This document shows, one piece after another, positions 52,802 to 63,674 of a DNA stretch of 64,000 nucleotides. Made by a program: the position numbers and the translations under genes. The DNA comes from Pyxicephalus adspersus (lineage: Eukaryota > Chordata > Amphibia > Anura > Pyxicephalidae), in assembly GCF_032062135.1 (NCBI RefSeq), contig NC_092860.1, positions 68,915,820 through 68,979,819 on the forward strand, read 5' to 3'. Numbering within the stretch: position 1 is the first letter of the stretch; every line of letters begins with the position of its first letter. The notes under the pieces are model-generated. The model saw only the letters and a list, made by a program, of their open reading frames with translations. It did no database searches and had not been told where the DNA came from.

Positions 52802-53763
52802 GTACCCCCACTTACGCCCCCTCTCCTTAGGCCTGGTCCTGGACAAGAATTTTTTCCAAAGACGGGGCGCATTGATGTTCTCTCTGGGTTCCAAGATCTC
52901 TCCTCAGGGCCAAACCCCTTCCAATCCACCAGAAACAGGGTTCTCCCTCTACTCTTCTTCATGCCCAGAATGGCCTTTACCTCATATACATTCTCATCAC
53001 TGACCGCCACGAGACAGGTCTCTTGAAAAAACTATTTAGGATGACGGGCTTTAGCAGGGAGACATGGAAGGAATTTGGTACCCGGAGTGAGGCCGGCAGC
53101 TTAAGTTTGTAGGAAACCTTGTTAGTTTGTTCCAGAATTTCAAAAGGACCGGTGAAGCGTGGACCCAATTTGTAAGAGGGTATTTTGAGCCGGATGTATT
53201 TTGAAAAGAGCCAGACTTTATCACCAGGAGAAACTCTGCATCTCTTATCTGCAGATTCCTTCATGCGGACGGAAGCTTCTTTAAGAGCTCCCCTAGTCTC
53301 CTCCCAGATTTCGGAGAATTCTCTTGAGGTAGCATCTGCGGCAGGGATACCGGAAGAAGATCAGTGGGATATTTGGTTGTTGGCCATAAACAACAAAAAA
53401 TGGCGATTTCTTGGAAGATTCGCTGACATGATTATTGTACGAAAACTCAGCCCAAGGTAATAACTCAACCCAGTTATCATGATGGAGGTTGATGAAATGT
53501 CGTAGAAAACTGGTCAGGATTTGATTGACACGTTCCACTTGACTGTTAGACTGTGAAAGATAAGCTGAAGAAAAGTCCAGACACACATTCAAGAGATTAC
53601 AAAGAGCTCTCCAAAACTTAGACCTGAACTGTACACCATTATCTGACACAATATGGTGGGGAAAACCATGAAGACGAAAAATATGTTCAATAAATTTTTT
53701 TGCCAGCTGAGGAACAGAAGGAAGACCAGGCAGAGGAACCATTTTGGAGAATCGATCCAACAC
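52726..53763 (-). pseudogene. Gypsy-A integrase core, C-terminal region and chromodomain
   Basis: The frame 53293-53763 has LDRFSKMVPLPGLPSV, FPHHIVSDNGVQFRSKFWRA (second Asp) and YLSQSNSQVERVNQIL (catalytic Glu intact), so the D-D-E set is complete across the stop. The frame 52977-53264 has SPGDKVWLFSKYIRLKIPSY and LGPRFTGPFEILEQ, the G-P-Y/F module. After a frameshift, the frame 52726-53010 has VYEVKAILGMKKSRGRTLFL and VDWKGFGPEERSWNPERTSM, the chromodomain with its conserved aromatic residues. Related chromodomains bind methylated histone H3. Confidence 0.95.
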
Positions 53764-53766
53764 TAC

Positions 53767-54687
53767 CTAGATCACAGAACACCCAGAGTACAAGGGTAGA
53801 TCAGTAATAAAATCCATGGCTATCTGTTGCCAAGGAGCCTCAGGAACTGGCAGGGGAAGCAAGAGGCACGCTGGACGTTGCTTGGAGGTTTTATACTGTG
53901 CGCATGACAGACAGGCAGCGACAAACTCTTGCCGCATGGTTGGCCACCAGTACCATTCAGAAATAAGTTTGAAAGTATTTTGTTGTCCGGCATGACCTGC
54001 AATTTTTGAGGAATGACCCCAGACTAGAATTCGCTTCCTGAGATTCCGTTCAACAAAAGTCTTTCCGGGCGGAATCTCAGAAAACTTGACAGGACATACA
54101 GCAATTTTTGCGGGATTAATGATGTGTTGAGGTTCCTCCTCTCGATCAGTAGCATCAAAGGACCTTGAGAGAGCATCTGCTTTGACATTCTTCTCTTCGG
54201 CACAGAAATGGAGAACAAAATCAAAACGTGCAAAGAATAAGGACCATCTAGCTTGACGAGGATTCAGTCTTTGTGCAGACTGCAAATACGTCAAATTTTT
54301 GTGGTCGGTGTAGATCACCACCAGATGAGATGCGCCCTCGAGAAGGTAACGCCATTCCTCCAGTGCCATTTTTATGGCCAATAACTCCCTGTCCCCAATG
54401 GAGTAGTTACGCTCGGGAGCCGAGAAGGCCCTGGAGAAGAAGCCACAGGGCACCATCTTACCGGAAGAAGATTTTTGTGAAAGCACCGCCCCCGCTTCAA
54501 AAGACGATGCGTCCACCTCCAAGTAGAATTGCTTGTTAGCATTAGGGCGATGGAGAACCGGAGCCACAGAGAAGGCCTGTTTCAAAGTTTGGAAGGCCAA
54601 TTCAGCCTCAGCTGTCCAATTCTTAGGGTTTGCTCCCTTACAGGTCAAAGCAGTGATGGGAGCAGTCAAGGACGAGAAGTGCGGCAC
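53767..54687 (-). pseudogene. Gypsy-A RNase H and integrase zinc domain
   Basis: The 306-codon frame holds the RT-RNase H hinge (FQTLKQAFSVAPVL), RNase H with FYLEVDASSFEAGAVLSQ (first Asp), YSIGDRELLAIKMALEEWRY (Glu), VVIYTDHKNLTYL (Asp) and [11 protein letters not shown] (last Asp). The integrase H-H-C-C zinc module follows (WGHSSKIAGHAGQQNTF, then WWPTMRQEFVAACLSCAQYK), and the first core Asp in QIAMDFITDLPLYSG. A single TAG stop near 53766 separates it from the rest of the integrase. All RNase H catalytic residues appear intact. Confidence 0.95.
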
Positions 54688-54699
54688 AAACTGGCGATA

Positions 54700-55904
54700 G
54701 TAGTTGGCGAATCCCAGGAACCGCTGGATTGCTTTTTAACCTGAAGGACGAGGCCATTTTAAAATTGCTGACAGATTCTTAGGCTCCATCTGCAGACCAG
54801 TGTCGGATATTATGTATCCAAGGAATGTAAGAGAGGATTACTCAAAGGAACATTTCTATAACTTGGCGTACAGACGATTTTGCCTTAATCTTTGAAGGAC
54901 CAAACGAACCTGCTTCCGGTGAGTAGACAGATCTGGAGAAAAAACAAAGATATCATCAAGATACACTACAACACAGGAATATAGCAAGTCTCTGAAGATG
55001 TGGTTAACAAACTCCTGGAACACTGCAGGGGCGTTGCTTAGTCCAAAGGGCATTACTAGGTATTCATAGTGACCGTCACGGTTATTGAAGGCGGTTTTCC
55101 ACTCATCCCCTTGGCGAATCCTGATCAGATTGTAGGCCCCATGTAGGTCTAATTTGGAAAAAACTTTAGCTCCCCTAAGACTGTCACACAATTCAGGGAT
55201 TAGGGGTAGCAGGTACTTATTTTTTACTGTTATCTTGTTAAGACCCCTGTAGTCGATGCAAGGACGTAGGGAGCCATCTTTCTTCTTCACAAAGAAGAAA
55301 CCTGCACCAGCCGGAGAGGAAGATTTGTAGATAAATCCTCTGTCAAGGTGATATACTCGGACATGGCTTGAGTCTCTGCTGGTGAAAGGGCATGGATGCG
55401 CCCACGAGGAGGCAAGGAGCCTGGGACAAAGTCAACAGGACAGTCATACGGCCTGTGAGGGGGTAGTGTCTCAGCCTCCTTTTTATCAAAGACATCCATA
55501 TAAGCATGATAGGCTGCCGGCAGACCCTGGAGATTGGGTTGTACCGGTGTTGACCGAGCTGGCGGGACAGAAAGGAGACACTTTCCATGAAAGGATGGTC
55601 CCCAACGCAGCACCTCTCTGGACCTCCATTCAAGGACAGGTTCATGAACACGTAGTCACGGAAGTCCCAGGAGCAGAGGATGCGACAGACTTGACAGAAC
55701 CAGGAACACAATTTCTTCAGAATGAAGTGTTCCTACCTGTAATTTTACAGGTTCTAGGATGAAGTAAATGGACTCAGGCAGAGCCTTTCCATCGACAGAC
55801 GATATGGTCAGAGGCCTCTGTAGGCATTGAATGGGTATCTGATAACGATCCACTAGGCATTGTTGCAGCAAGTTCCCTGCTGCTCCGGAATGCAGAAGCG
55901 CCAT
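54700..55904 (-). pseudogene. Gypsy-A protease and reverse transcriptase
   Basis: Protease (55656-55904): MALLHSGAAGNLLQQCLVDR, in which the catalytic Asp of D-S-G is His; then HPLLLGLP. The PR-RT linker frame (55287-55613) has YMDVFDKKEAETLPPHRPYD. RT (54856-55290): [40 protein letters not shown] (motif A Asp), [20 protein letters not shown] (motif B) and [14 protein letters not shown] with YLDD at 54952-54963. All RT catalytic residues are intact. A change of frame follows near 54850 and a stop near 54736. Confidence 0.95.
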
Positions 55905-55913
55905 CTCCGTAAA

Positions 55914-56947
55914 TCAAACATCGCCTAATGACAAGGTTACTGGCAGAGTCAGAGGAGAAGAGGAATTACCTTTGCCTAGGGCCGCCTTTCCCACGAATCC
56001 TAGGCTCGGAAGTCCCGGCTTCAGGGGACAAGTGTGGAGCATGATCAGAACCACCACAATAGAAACAAAGTCCTTTAGCACAGCGGTGATTGCGCTCCTG
56101 TTCAGACAGCCTAACCCGATCGACCCGCATGGGTTCAGGGACTGCCCACAACATGGGAGGCAGTGGATTAGAAGCTTGCGGACGTGAAGATGCCAGATGA
56201 CAAGGACCCACTTCACGTGCCACTTCTCTGGCACGTTCCTGGAACCGTAAATCAATTCGAGTAGCCAGGGAGATGAGGTCATCCAAGGAGGAGGGAACAT
56301 CCCGACCGGCCAATTCATCTTTATTTTTCCCACAGAGTCCCTCCCAAAACGTGGCCACCAGTGCCTCATTATTCCAGCCGAGTTCCGAGGCTAACGTATG
56401 GAACTGGACTGCATACTGGCCCACGGATTGCTTTCCTTGACGCAACCTCAGCAGGGAGGATGTGGCAGAAGCGGTGCGACCAGACTTATCGAACACCTTG
56501 CGGAAGGTCTCTAGAAAAGCTTGTAGATCCATTATGACTGGGTACTTTCTTTCCCAGAGAGGATTGATCCAGGCCAGCGCCTCCCCAGTAAGGTGTGACA
56601 TCAGAAAAGCCACTTTGGCTCGGTCAGAGGCAAATTGGTGAGGTAAAAGTTCAAAATGCAGAGTACATTTGATTTATGACCCCCCAGCACTGCTTAGAGT
56701 CACCATTGAAACGTGGGGGAGCTGAAAGACGAGGTCCAGAACCTAGTACGTAGGAAGGAGGAGGGGCAAGAACTGGATTAGTTGGAGCAGAGAAGCTTGA
56801 TAGCGCTAGGTTGGCAGATGACAGATCATTCAGGCGCATATTCACATTGCGTAGGTAGGACAATATGTGATCCTGACGCTCATGCTGCTGAGCCAACTCC
56901 TGGCGTAACTCAGTGGTACTGGGAAGGTTCGGATCAGCGGAGTCCAT
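55914..56947 (-). pseudogene. Gypsy-A gag
   Basis: ATG at 56947-56945. The first frame (56651-56947) begins MDSADPNLPSTTELRQELAQ, an N-terminal coiled-coil-like part, and reaches APPRFNGDSKQCWGVINQ. After a frameshift the frame 55966-56613 continues the gag core: MSHLTGEALAWINPLWERKY, RTASATSSLLRLRQGKQSVG and RIDLRFQERAREVAREVG. It then enters the zinc knuckle C-F-Y-C-G-G-S-D-H-A-P-H, where a second frameshift moves the last Cys into the frame 55914-56369 (H-T-C-P-L-K-P-G). Two frameshifts are the only clear lesions in gag. Confidence 0.9.
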
Positions 56948-56960
56948 GGCCTGAGCAAAC

Positions 56961-57661
56961 TGTAATGCACGCGGGTGTGGACCGGGTATGCTCCGGAGGG
57001 GCGTAACTAAGCCGCTACCTTGTCTTCACTAGAGCCTCTGATGGTGAGGATAGGCTTGGGCCGCAGGGTAGCTGCCAGGAGCCACTCCAGAGCGATCCCC
57101 GGGTCAGTGGCAGCTAGTTGGTGCAAGCACTGAGGGGGCTTGCGTGGTTAAGAGGGAGGTGGCAATCAGACAAAGTCCATAAACAAGATCCGAGGTCAGG
57201 GTCAGGCGGCAAGCAGGCAAAAGTCCATAAACATAATCCAAGGTCAGGGTCAGGCGGCAATCAGGCAAAAGTCCAAAAAATTATCCGAGGTCAGGGTCAG
57301 GCGGCAAACAGGCAAAGTCCAAGGGTTCAGAAAACAAGGTCCGGTACACAGCAAAGCAGATAGAAGAAGCACCTTTGCACTAGGAGTTAGACAGGCTAAA
57401 ACCATGAGATTGCTCGGGCAACTTCCTGTAGTAGCAGCAGAGATCCAGCCATAGGCTGTAGAAACAGAGGGCGTGTATGTGTTGCCTCAAAGATGAAGAG
57501 AGACACACCCACGCCAGCTCAAACACCAGTGCAAGTCTCCAGCAGGAAGGAAACTCTGGCATCGAACACAGGTACTGGGGTTACTCTACCTGAAAGATAG
57601 GACCCAGCGCCCGTGCTTGCAATAAGGAGCAGTGGCGCCAGCACGACCCGCAGGGCTAACA
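56961..57661 (-). repeat. Gypsy-A 5' LTR
   Basis: On the minus strand it starts TGTTAGCCCTGCGGGTCG and ends GTGCATTACA. It contains the 48-bp tandem repeat (gaggtca positions 57192, 57240 and 57287). Directly downstream is a 13-base leader (56948-56960) and the gag ATG. Confidence 0.9.
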
Positions 57662-57809
57662 GCACCTATCTAAACGCCTGCAAAGCCTGATCGGAGGAGC
57701 TGCCCAGGGGTATATATTGCGACTTTCCGCAGGCTAAACCTCGGCTTTGCCACCAGACTAGCACAAAAGTCACAAGCACACACACATTCTTGTTTGCTTC
57801 TATAGATAA

Positions 57810-57813
<4 letters not shown>

Positions 57814-57858
<45 letters not shown>
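57814..57858. repeat. TA microsatellite
   Basis: About 22 TA units inside the 2.4-kb inverted-repeat element. The partial copy at 44855 has a TA tract at the equivalent place (45369-45397). Confidence 0.95.
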
Positions 57859-57861
<3 letters not shown>

Positions 57862-59227
57862 ATAGAAAATGCTTTAACAATAAATCCTCCTCAACTTTAT
57901 TTGATTTTTTTTTAATATCTCTTTACTGGTGTACAAATCTAAAGAATTGTATCAATAAATGATTATGGAATGTCCAACTGCAAAAAAAAAAAAATCAACA
58001 AACAGCCAATTTTGACAGCCTGCGCAAGGGCTAATTGCAAGCATTGTATCACCTGTGCGCTTAAATTTGAGCACATATAAGGGTGTTGTCTAACTTGCTT
58101 TTTCCCTTCTTTTTTTCTTGCAGGGGCTGTTGTTTTATGTGATATCCTAATTATTCTATGTTGCTGCTGCATTTGATACTTTGCTTACCCTTTAGCAAAA
58201 TAGCTGCTTTTGTTTTTGAAACTTTTAGTGTTTTAATGTCCATTTTGCAATTTTGAAGTCAATGTTAATGTTACGTCATTGTGTTTGTGACCATATTGTT
58301 TGATTGCAAAATTCTGCCTTTATTGCCACTTTGAAATGTTTCTCCTGCATAAATATTTTCTAATCCAGTTTTCCACCCTTCATAGGCCAAAATTGCATAT
58401 TGCTTTGGTAAGTATTTTTTTGACTGCAATATTTGTTGGGCCATTTTTGAACTATTTTGTGTTTTGTTTGTTCTTTTTAATTTTTTTTTGTCATGTATAT
58501 TTAGTGGTGTGTGTGTTTTTTTTAATGTTTTTTATATTTTAATGTGACCTTTTGTAAAAGGGTTTGTAAAAGGTTGTCGGTTGTTTTTTGGGGGTTTGTT
58601 GTTATGTAATCTCCTTTCCAATCTCCCAGGACATACACTTTAAAAAGTCAATTGTGATTGTTTTTAAGCTGTTCCTTTCTCTGAAATGTTTGAAAGGCTA
58701 AAAACAGCACAAATTGTCATGTTAAAACTCAGTTGTTTGATGCACATAGTTGTGTACCAAACTTCAGGAGTATGTAGTGCATAGTTGTGCGCCAAGGGGG
58801 ACCCGCTATGTGCGCGTGAACTGTCTTTTATCAGTTGAAAAATGTGTGTGTATGTCAAAATACATCTAAATGTATTTTGACATACAAGCACAAGTGAAAT
58901 CACTAAATGTTCCTTAGTACATGTATTATAACATGTTTGCCTATAATCCTTTACTAAAATTTGATTTCTCTAAAGCCAAACTAGAATGCAATTTTAATCA
59001 GGTCACAAATATTTGTTCACATATTTTTTTACAGTCATACTATTGTGTGATGACATATTAGAAAGTGCTACTTAGTAATATATCCAGCTTGATAGAAATT
59101 AGTTTGCAGTGTTGCAACCAAAAGGAAAAGTATCAAAACAACAAGTGCAACAAATATAACTTCAAATGAAGCAAGTTTGTGATTGAGTATAATGTAACAT
59201 AAAAAAAGTAGCACTTACACAAAAAAG

Positions 59228-59700
59228 CATCAAGCATTAAAGATTCAAACTGACCTGTAAAATGGACTGGAGATGTGCACAGAACAGGGAGCAGGTGTGC
59301 ACTAATCAATTGCTATCACCCTTCCATTGATTTTAACATCTCCTCCTGAATTGCGCAGCTGAAAATTAATTGCCTTAATTGGCGTATTCGAGATCTTTGC
59401 TAATTTTTCAGGAAACCGGCAGTCGAGTTCACTAGAACTTGGCCCTGACTCGTGGAAATAGAACTTGCCGACCATCAAGCATTATAGATTCAAACTGACC
59501 TGTAAAATGGACTGGAGATGTGCACAGAACAGGAAGCAGGTGTGCGCTAATCAATGGCTCCTAAATTGCGCAGCTGAATATTAAGCGCCTTGATTGGCGT
59601 ATTCGAGATCTTTGCTAGGTTTTCAGGAAACCGGCAGTTGAGTTCACTAGAACTTGGCCCCGACACGTGGAAATAGTACTTGCTGACCGGCGTGTATGTG
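59228..59700. repeat. 245-bp tandem duplication
   Basis: CATCAAGCATTA... starts at 59228 and again at 59473. Both copies contain GTAAAATGGACTGGAGATGT, GGCGTATTCGAGATCTTTGC and TTCAGGAAACCGGCAGT. The first copy has about 30 extra bases near 59322-59350 (ATCACCCTTCCATTGATTTT). Located at the right end of the inverted-repeat element. Confidence 0.85.
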
Positions 59701-59759
59701 CATTATATTGATAAATCAGGCTCAGAGCTCGTTAGATTCCCTCCTCGACCTTTCTGTGA

Positions 59760-60330
59760 CTGACAGCCTAAGAGCCCAATTGCATAGGCCCCTCGGATAG
59801 AGAGAGAGGTGGACTAGGTGCAGAGACAGCCAGGCCCCTAGAGAAAGTAGTTGGCGCAGACATTTTCTCCAAACTGTGCTCGGGAAGTCTGTGATCAATC
59901 CTAATAGCTAACATAATCGTTTCATCCAGAGTTTCAGACATGGGATAGTTAACCAGAATATCCTTGATGGCATCAGATAGCCCCCAACGGAATTGGCTCT
60001 TAAGCGCAGGATTATTCCATTGGGAACTGACATCTCAGCAGTGGAACTCCACAGCGTACTTCTCTGCCCATCTGTAACCTTGCTGGAGACTTTGCAGTTT
60101 TGCTTCAGCAGTAGAAGCCAAGTCTGGGTCCGCATACAAGATTCCCATGGCTTTATCTACAGAGGAGAGAAATATTTTTTACAGGACTGCATGAAATTCT
60201 CAAACTTGTTGGGCTCACTGGAAAACATTTCAAGTAATGGAACTTTTGTTATGGCCTGTTATCTAACACCTCAGTCTTCACCTATAGCAGCCCCTGCTCA
60301 GCCTCGGGAGACTGGTTGCGCCTCCCTGGA
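59760..60330 (-). pseudogene. Ty3/gypsy gag fragment (Gypsy-G)
   Basis: One minus-strand frame between about 60130 and 59800 gives KLQSLQQGYRWAEKYAVEFH, NPALKSQFRWGLSDAIKD, then ILVNYPMSETLDETIMLAIR and IDHRLPEHSLEKMSAPT. This is the second half of the retrotransposon gag core (F-x-x-G-L-x-x-x-x-x-D and the L-D-x-x-I-x-L-A-x-x-I-D-x-R-L motif). The zinc knuckle is not reached. Upstream text to about 60540 may be its leader or LTR. It is not in line with the plus-strand integrase fragment that follows. Confidence 0.7.
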
Positions 60331-60571
60331 CTTGGTTGCCCGCAGGACTTAGTGCGCAAGGGATGGTGTCTGGGTATAGACCGGCAGCTTACCAGGAGCC
60401 TACAGATTAACAGTACAGAAATTACCAGGGAATCCAGAAAACAAGCCGAGGTCATACACAGGAGATCACTCCACCAAGCGGGGTACAAAGTAAAAGGCAC
60501 AAGCCTTTTGTCAGATTGTCAGGAACAGGCAAAGGTCAGTAACAGAAAATGACTGTCCGAGCCTGTGCTGT

Positions 60572-61670
60572 ATGTGCTCAGATCAAGTCATCTACCTGTG
60601 CCCCAGCAGGACCACTTCTTCCTCTGCCTATTCCCAAGGAGCCTTGGTGTCACCTGTCGATGGATTTTTTTTTACAAATCTCCCATCTTCTGATGGTTGT
60701 GCCGTCATTTGGGTGGTCGTAGATCGCTTTTCTAAAATGGCCCATTTTGTCCCCCTTCTCGCTCTACCATCAGCAGCTGCGTTGGTGCCAATTTTTATTT
60801 GTGAAGTTTTTAGGCTTCATGGTATGCCCACGCATATAGTTTCTGATCATGGGGTGCAATTTACCTCTCGCTTTTGGAAAGGCTTCTGCAGATCCCTGGA
60901 CATCTCTGCGGACTTCTCCTCAGCCTATCACCAACAGACTAATAAGCAGACGGACAGAGGTAATCAAGCCCTGGAGAAATATATTCGACCCCTTGTTTCT
61001 GCCCACCATAATGACTGGGTAGCACTGCTACTATGGGTTGAGTTCGCCCACAACAACCATGTTAGCAACAGCACCAAAGAATCACCGTTCTACATTGTCT
61101 AAGGCAGACATCCTCGCCTTCCCTCTCCTATACCCTGCTGTGCTGAAATACCTGCACTCAATGCCATGCAGAGAGACTTTAACTGTATCTGGTCTTCTAA
61201 TTACGAGCATCTGAAACACACCTCTTCTCCAACCTGAGGATAAAGTCTAGCTCTTTACAAGGAATATTCCTTCCAAGGTGCCTTCTCTGAAGTTTGCTCC
61301 ATGGTTCATAGGACCTTATGCCATTTCTGCCATGGTTAACCCAGTTTGTTACAGGTTACGTCTTCCCTCACATCTCAAGCTACCCAATACCTTCTATGTG
61401 TCTCTGTTTAGGCTGTTGGTCCTGAACGGCTTTTCTTGTCCCTCTCAGCTGGCTACTCCTGCACCCCATTCTTCTCAGGAATATGAAGTCTATCAAATTG
61501 TGGATTCCAAGTTTTCTCGCAAAAGGCTAATGTACCTAATAGGAAAGGTTTTGGCCCTGAGGAGAGATTGTGGGTTCCAATTACAGATGTGTCTGCACCT
61601 CTTCTTGCCAAGAGGTTTCATCTTTGTTTTCAGCTTAAATCCAGGACCCTGGGTAGGGAAGGCTGGGTAA
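60572..61670 (+). pseudogene. Gypsy-F integrase and decayed chromodomain
   Basis: The frame 60572-61102 starts in the integrase core: VDGFFFTNLPSSDGCAVIWV (the first Asp of M-D-F is displaced), DRFSKMAHFVPLLALPSAAA, MPTHIVSDHGVQFTSRFWKG (second Asp) and YHQQTNKQTDRGNQALEKYI, where Asp replaces the catalytic Glu of T-E-R-x-N-Q. Then WVEFAHNNHVSNSTKESPFY. The frame 61278-61670 holds the C-terminal G-P-Y module (LKFAPWFIGPYAISAMVN), LKLPNTFYVSLFRLLV and a chromodomain start YEVYQIVDSKFSRKRLMYL before the reading shifts. Followed by a G-run and the LTR. Confidence 0.85.
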
Positions 61671-62345
61671 AGGGGGGGGGGGGGTAATGTTACACTTACC
61701 TCCTCCTCACTAAAGGGCAGACGCCTCTCTCCTGTGCATGCAGACACTTCTGACTCTGTTTCTGGGCGTGCCTCTGTTTTCAAACATTATCAATTCCAAC
61801 CAATCCACTGGCAAATCAGAAAATAGCCTCTCAACCAACCTTGGCCATTTAAGTAGCTCACACACTGCATTCAGTGCTCATGCAACGTGTCTCCATGACT
61901 GCCGAGCCTCTAGTTCTGTTGAGCTAGTTCCTCTTCACCTGTGGCTTAATCCAGCATTTCCTGTCTAGGTTCTGTGTTAACCTCTCATTGACCAGTCTGT
62001 TGGTTCCCAGCTAACTTTCCTATGCTGTTCCAGTGTTTCTGTCTGCCTGTGGATATACCTGCATCACCTATGCCTCCTGTTGCTTCCAGTGTCCCCTGTA
62101 TTCCCTGTGTCATTGATGTCTGTCTCCTGGATTCTTGGTAACTGACACCTGGCTTGGGACCTGGCCTCTGTTGCCTGCTGCCTGTAATTTGGTACTGTGA
62201 TTTGCCCATCTTGGTGTGCCCAAGGACCACAACCTAGCAGTAACCAGTGGCGCAACATCCTTACCATCAGAGGCTCTGGAGAAGACTCTATGCCTTGGCC
62301 CTTCCCAGGGCTCATACCACCTCTGCGCAAGCCGTAGCGCCCCAA
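61670..62345 (+). repeat. Gypsy-F polypurine tract and 3' LTR
   Basis: AAAGG followed by a G-run (about 61670-61684) is a purine tract directly before TGTTACACTTACC at 61688, the place expected for second-strand priming. The LTR text contains CATCAGAGGCTCTGGAGAAG (about 62263-62282), the block shared with the other chromovirus LTRs, near its end. The right boundary (about 62345) is approximate. Confidence 0.7.
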
Positions 62346-62769
62346 CCCATTATCATCTTCATATAGGCTAACAGACTAAGCAGACAATGAAAGGCATTAG
62401 GGTATAACAAAGTTACAAATCTGATATTAGTTTAACATGTGCTCACTGCATCCTTTTATAGGATTGTTTGCCAAAACGCAGCCATAGGTCACATTACTGC
62501 TTGTCCGAGACAACCACAGTTGTAAGGATTGACCCAACCTCATTCTTAGCAACCAGGTTATTGAAGAGGAAAACAATAAGGACATTTAGGCTGATTAGAC
62601 ACACAGGCACACATTACACACATGTAAACATCTCACACACATGTGTACAAATCTCTTAGTAGCTGATGTTCGAGTGATGGACCTTTGTGACTCACCAGAC
62701 CAGACAATGCATAGCAAGGGAAGAACCTCCGTAAGCTAAATAGGCTTAGCTGCCGGCTAATTTTTTTCA
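62346..62769. other. No feature seen
   Basis: CA-rich spacer (ACACACATG repeats near 62600-62645). Confidence 0.4.
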
Positions 62770-63260
62770 CCCTGTACAACCAAACATTGAATGAGGTACT
62801 GAATGGATGGATTCCAGAAAAAGGTAGTACAGCAGTATGTAGATGATTTGGTTCTGTCCCGTGATGACAGGCAAACGTGATAAAGAATCTAAGTTTGCGG
62901 TTTCCTAGCTAAGAGAGGTAATAAAGCAAATAAAAGTAAGCTGTAAAAGTGGTATTTTTTTAGCAAACAAATGACTACTGAAAAAACAGATATTATTCAA
63001 AATTATTCCATTCCCACGGATGTCAGACCGCTGTGATCCTTCTGGAGTTAAGTAGGGTACCTCTCATAACAGATCCCAAACACCTTTACAATAATGATGT
63101 ATTAACTTAAGTGGAACGCTGCTAATTTCTTGAAATATCACATCCAGGCAATGGAAGATCGTAAAATAGCTATATTGTCAGCTCCCTTTTTTGACCTTCA
63201 AAAAGGTCTGGAAACCATTTTATTATTTTTGTAATAATACCAAGCGTCCCAGGAGGTGTG
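62770..63260 (+). pseudogene. Second endogenous retroviral RT fragment
   Basis: The plus strand gives L-Y-N-Q-T-L-N-E-V-L-N-G (about 62775-62812) and, after a frame change, Q-Q-Y-V-D-D-L-V-L with the catalytic YVDD at 62836-62847. The text that follows (TTTCCTAGCTAAGA, GTAAGCTGTAAAAGTGGT) parallels the minus-strand remnant at 43930-44010, so both come from related proviruses. The RT connection is decayed. No other retroviral domain is visible before the window ends. Confidence 0.7.
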
Positions 63261-63674
63261 ATCTATAAACCTATTTTCTTCCCATGCAATCTGAAATCCC
63301 ATGGATTCAATCTCATTGACCTCACACAAACATTCTGGCATGGGGGGGGATATAGTTGTACCCCAATGTCAAGCCATAACCCTTTGCCCTGCTGTAAAAA
63401 TGAAGACCTTTCTTGATTTGTTTGAGGGGGTCACGTAAAACATTTAAAAGAGTAAAAAATAGGCTGAATTCAAAATTTGATTGTGTAGGTCAAAGACTTT
63501 CCACCAAAAAGATTTGATTGGTAGACTTGAACTCCAAATATGTAACATAAGAAATACCAGACATCCTAACCCACCACCAGAGGGAGTGCTGGAAAGGAGG
63601 CAGTTCAAGTGCTGTTCACATGTTTGCCAGCAGGTGGAGTGCGTCTGCATAACACTTTGGTCGTCTGAGGCAAA
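63261..63674. other. No recognised gene
   Basis: Possibly the continuation of the retroviral RT connection, too decayed to read. A G-run lies at about 63342-63349. Confidence 0.35.

Larger units (their letters stand above)
52049..57661 (-). mobile_element. Gypsy-A chromovirus, near-complete, two LTRs
   Basis: LTRs at 52049-52801 (3' LTR on the minus strand) and 56961-57661 (5' LTR) enclose gag, PR, RT, RNase H, integrase and chromodomain in the correct order. GTGCC (52044-52048) and GCACC (57662-57666) flank the element and both derive from GCGCC, as shown by the unoccupied copy at 45238. The LTRs differ by scattered substitutions and several indels, so it is not recent, but it is the best-preserved retroelement here. 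Confidence 0.95.
51671..59723 (+). mobile_element. Inverted-repeat element of about 2.4 kb, interrupted by Gypsy-A
   Basis: The start GAGCCTAATTCATCAA (51671) and the end TTGATAAATCAGGCTC (59723) are inverted with 14 of 16 matches. Without Gypsy-A and one TSD copy the element has about 2.4 kb. It contains CG-rich outer text (GCGCGCGCG at about 51705), a TA microsatellite (57814-57858) and a 245-bp tandem duplication near the right end. No transposase frame is evident. Partial copies in the same orientation lie at 44855 and 63675. Class II by its ends; superfamily unknown to me. Confidence 0.65.
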
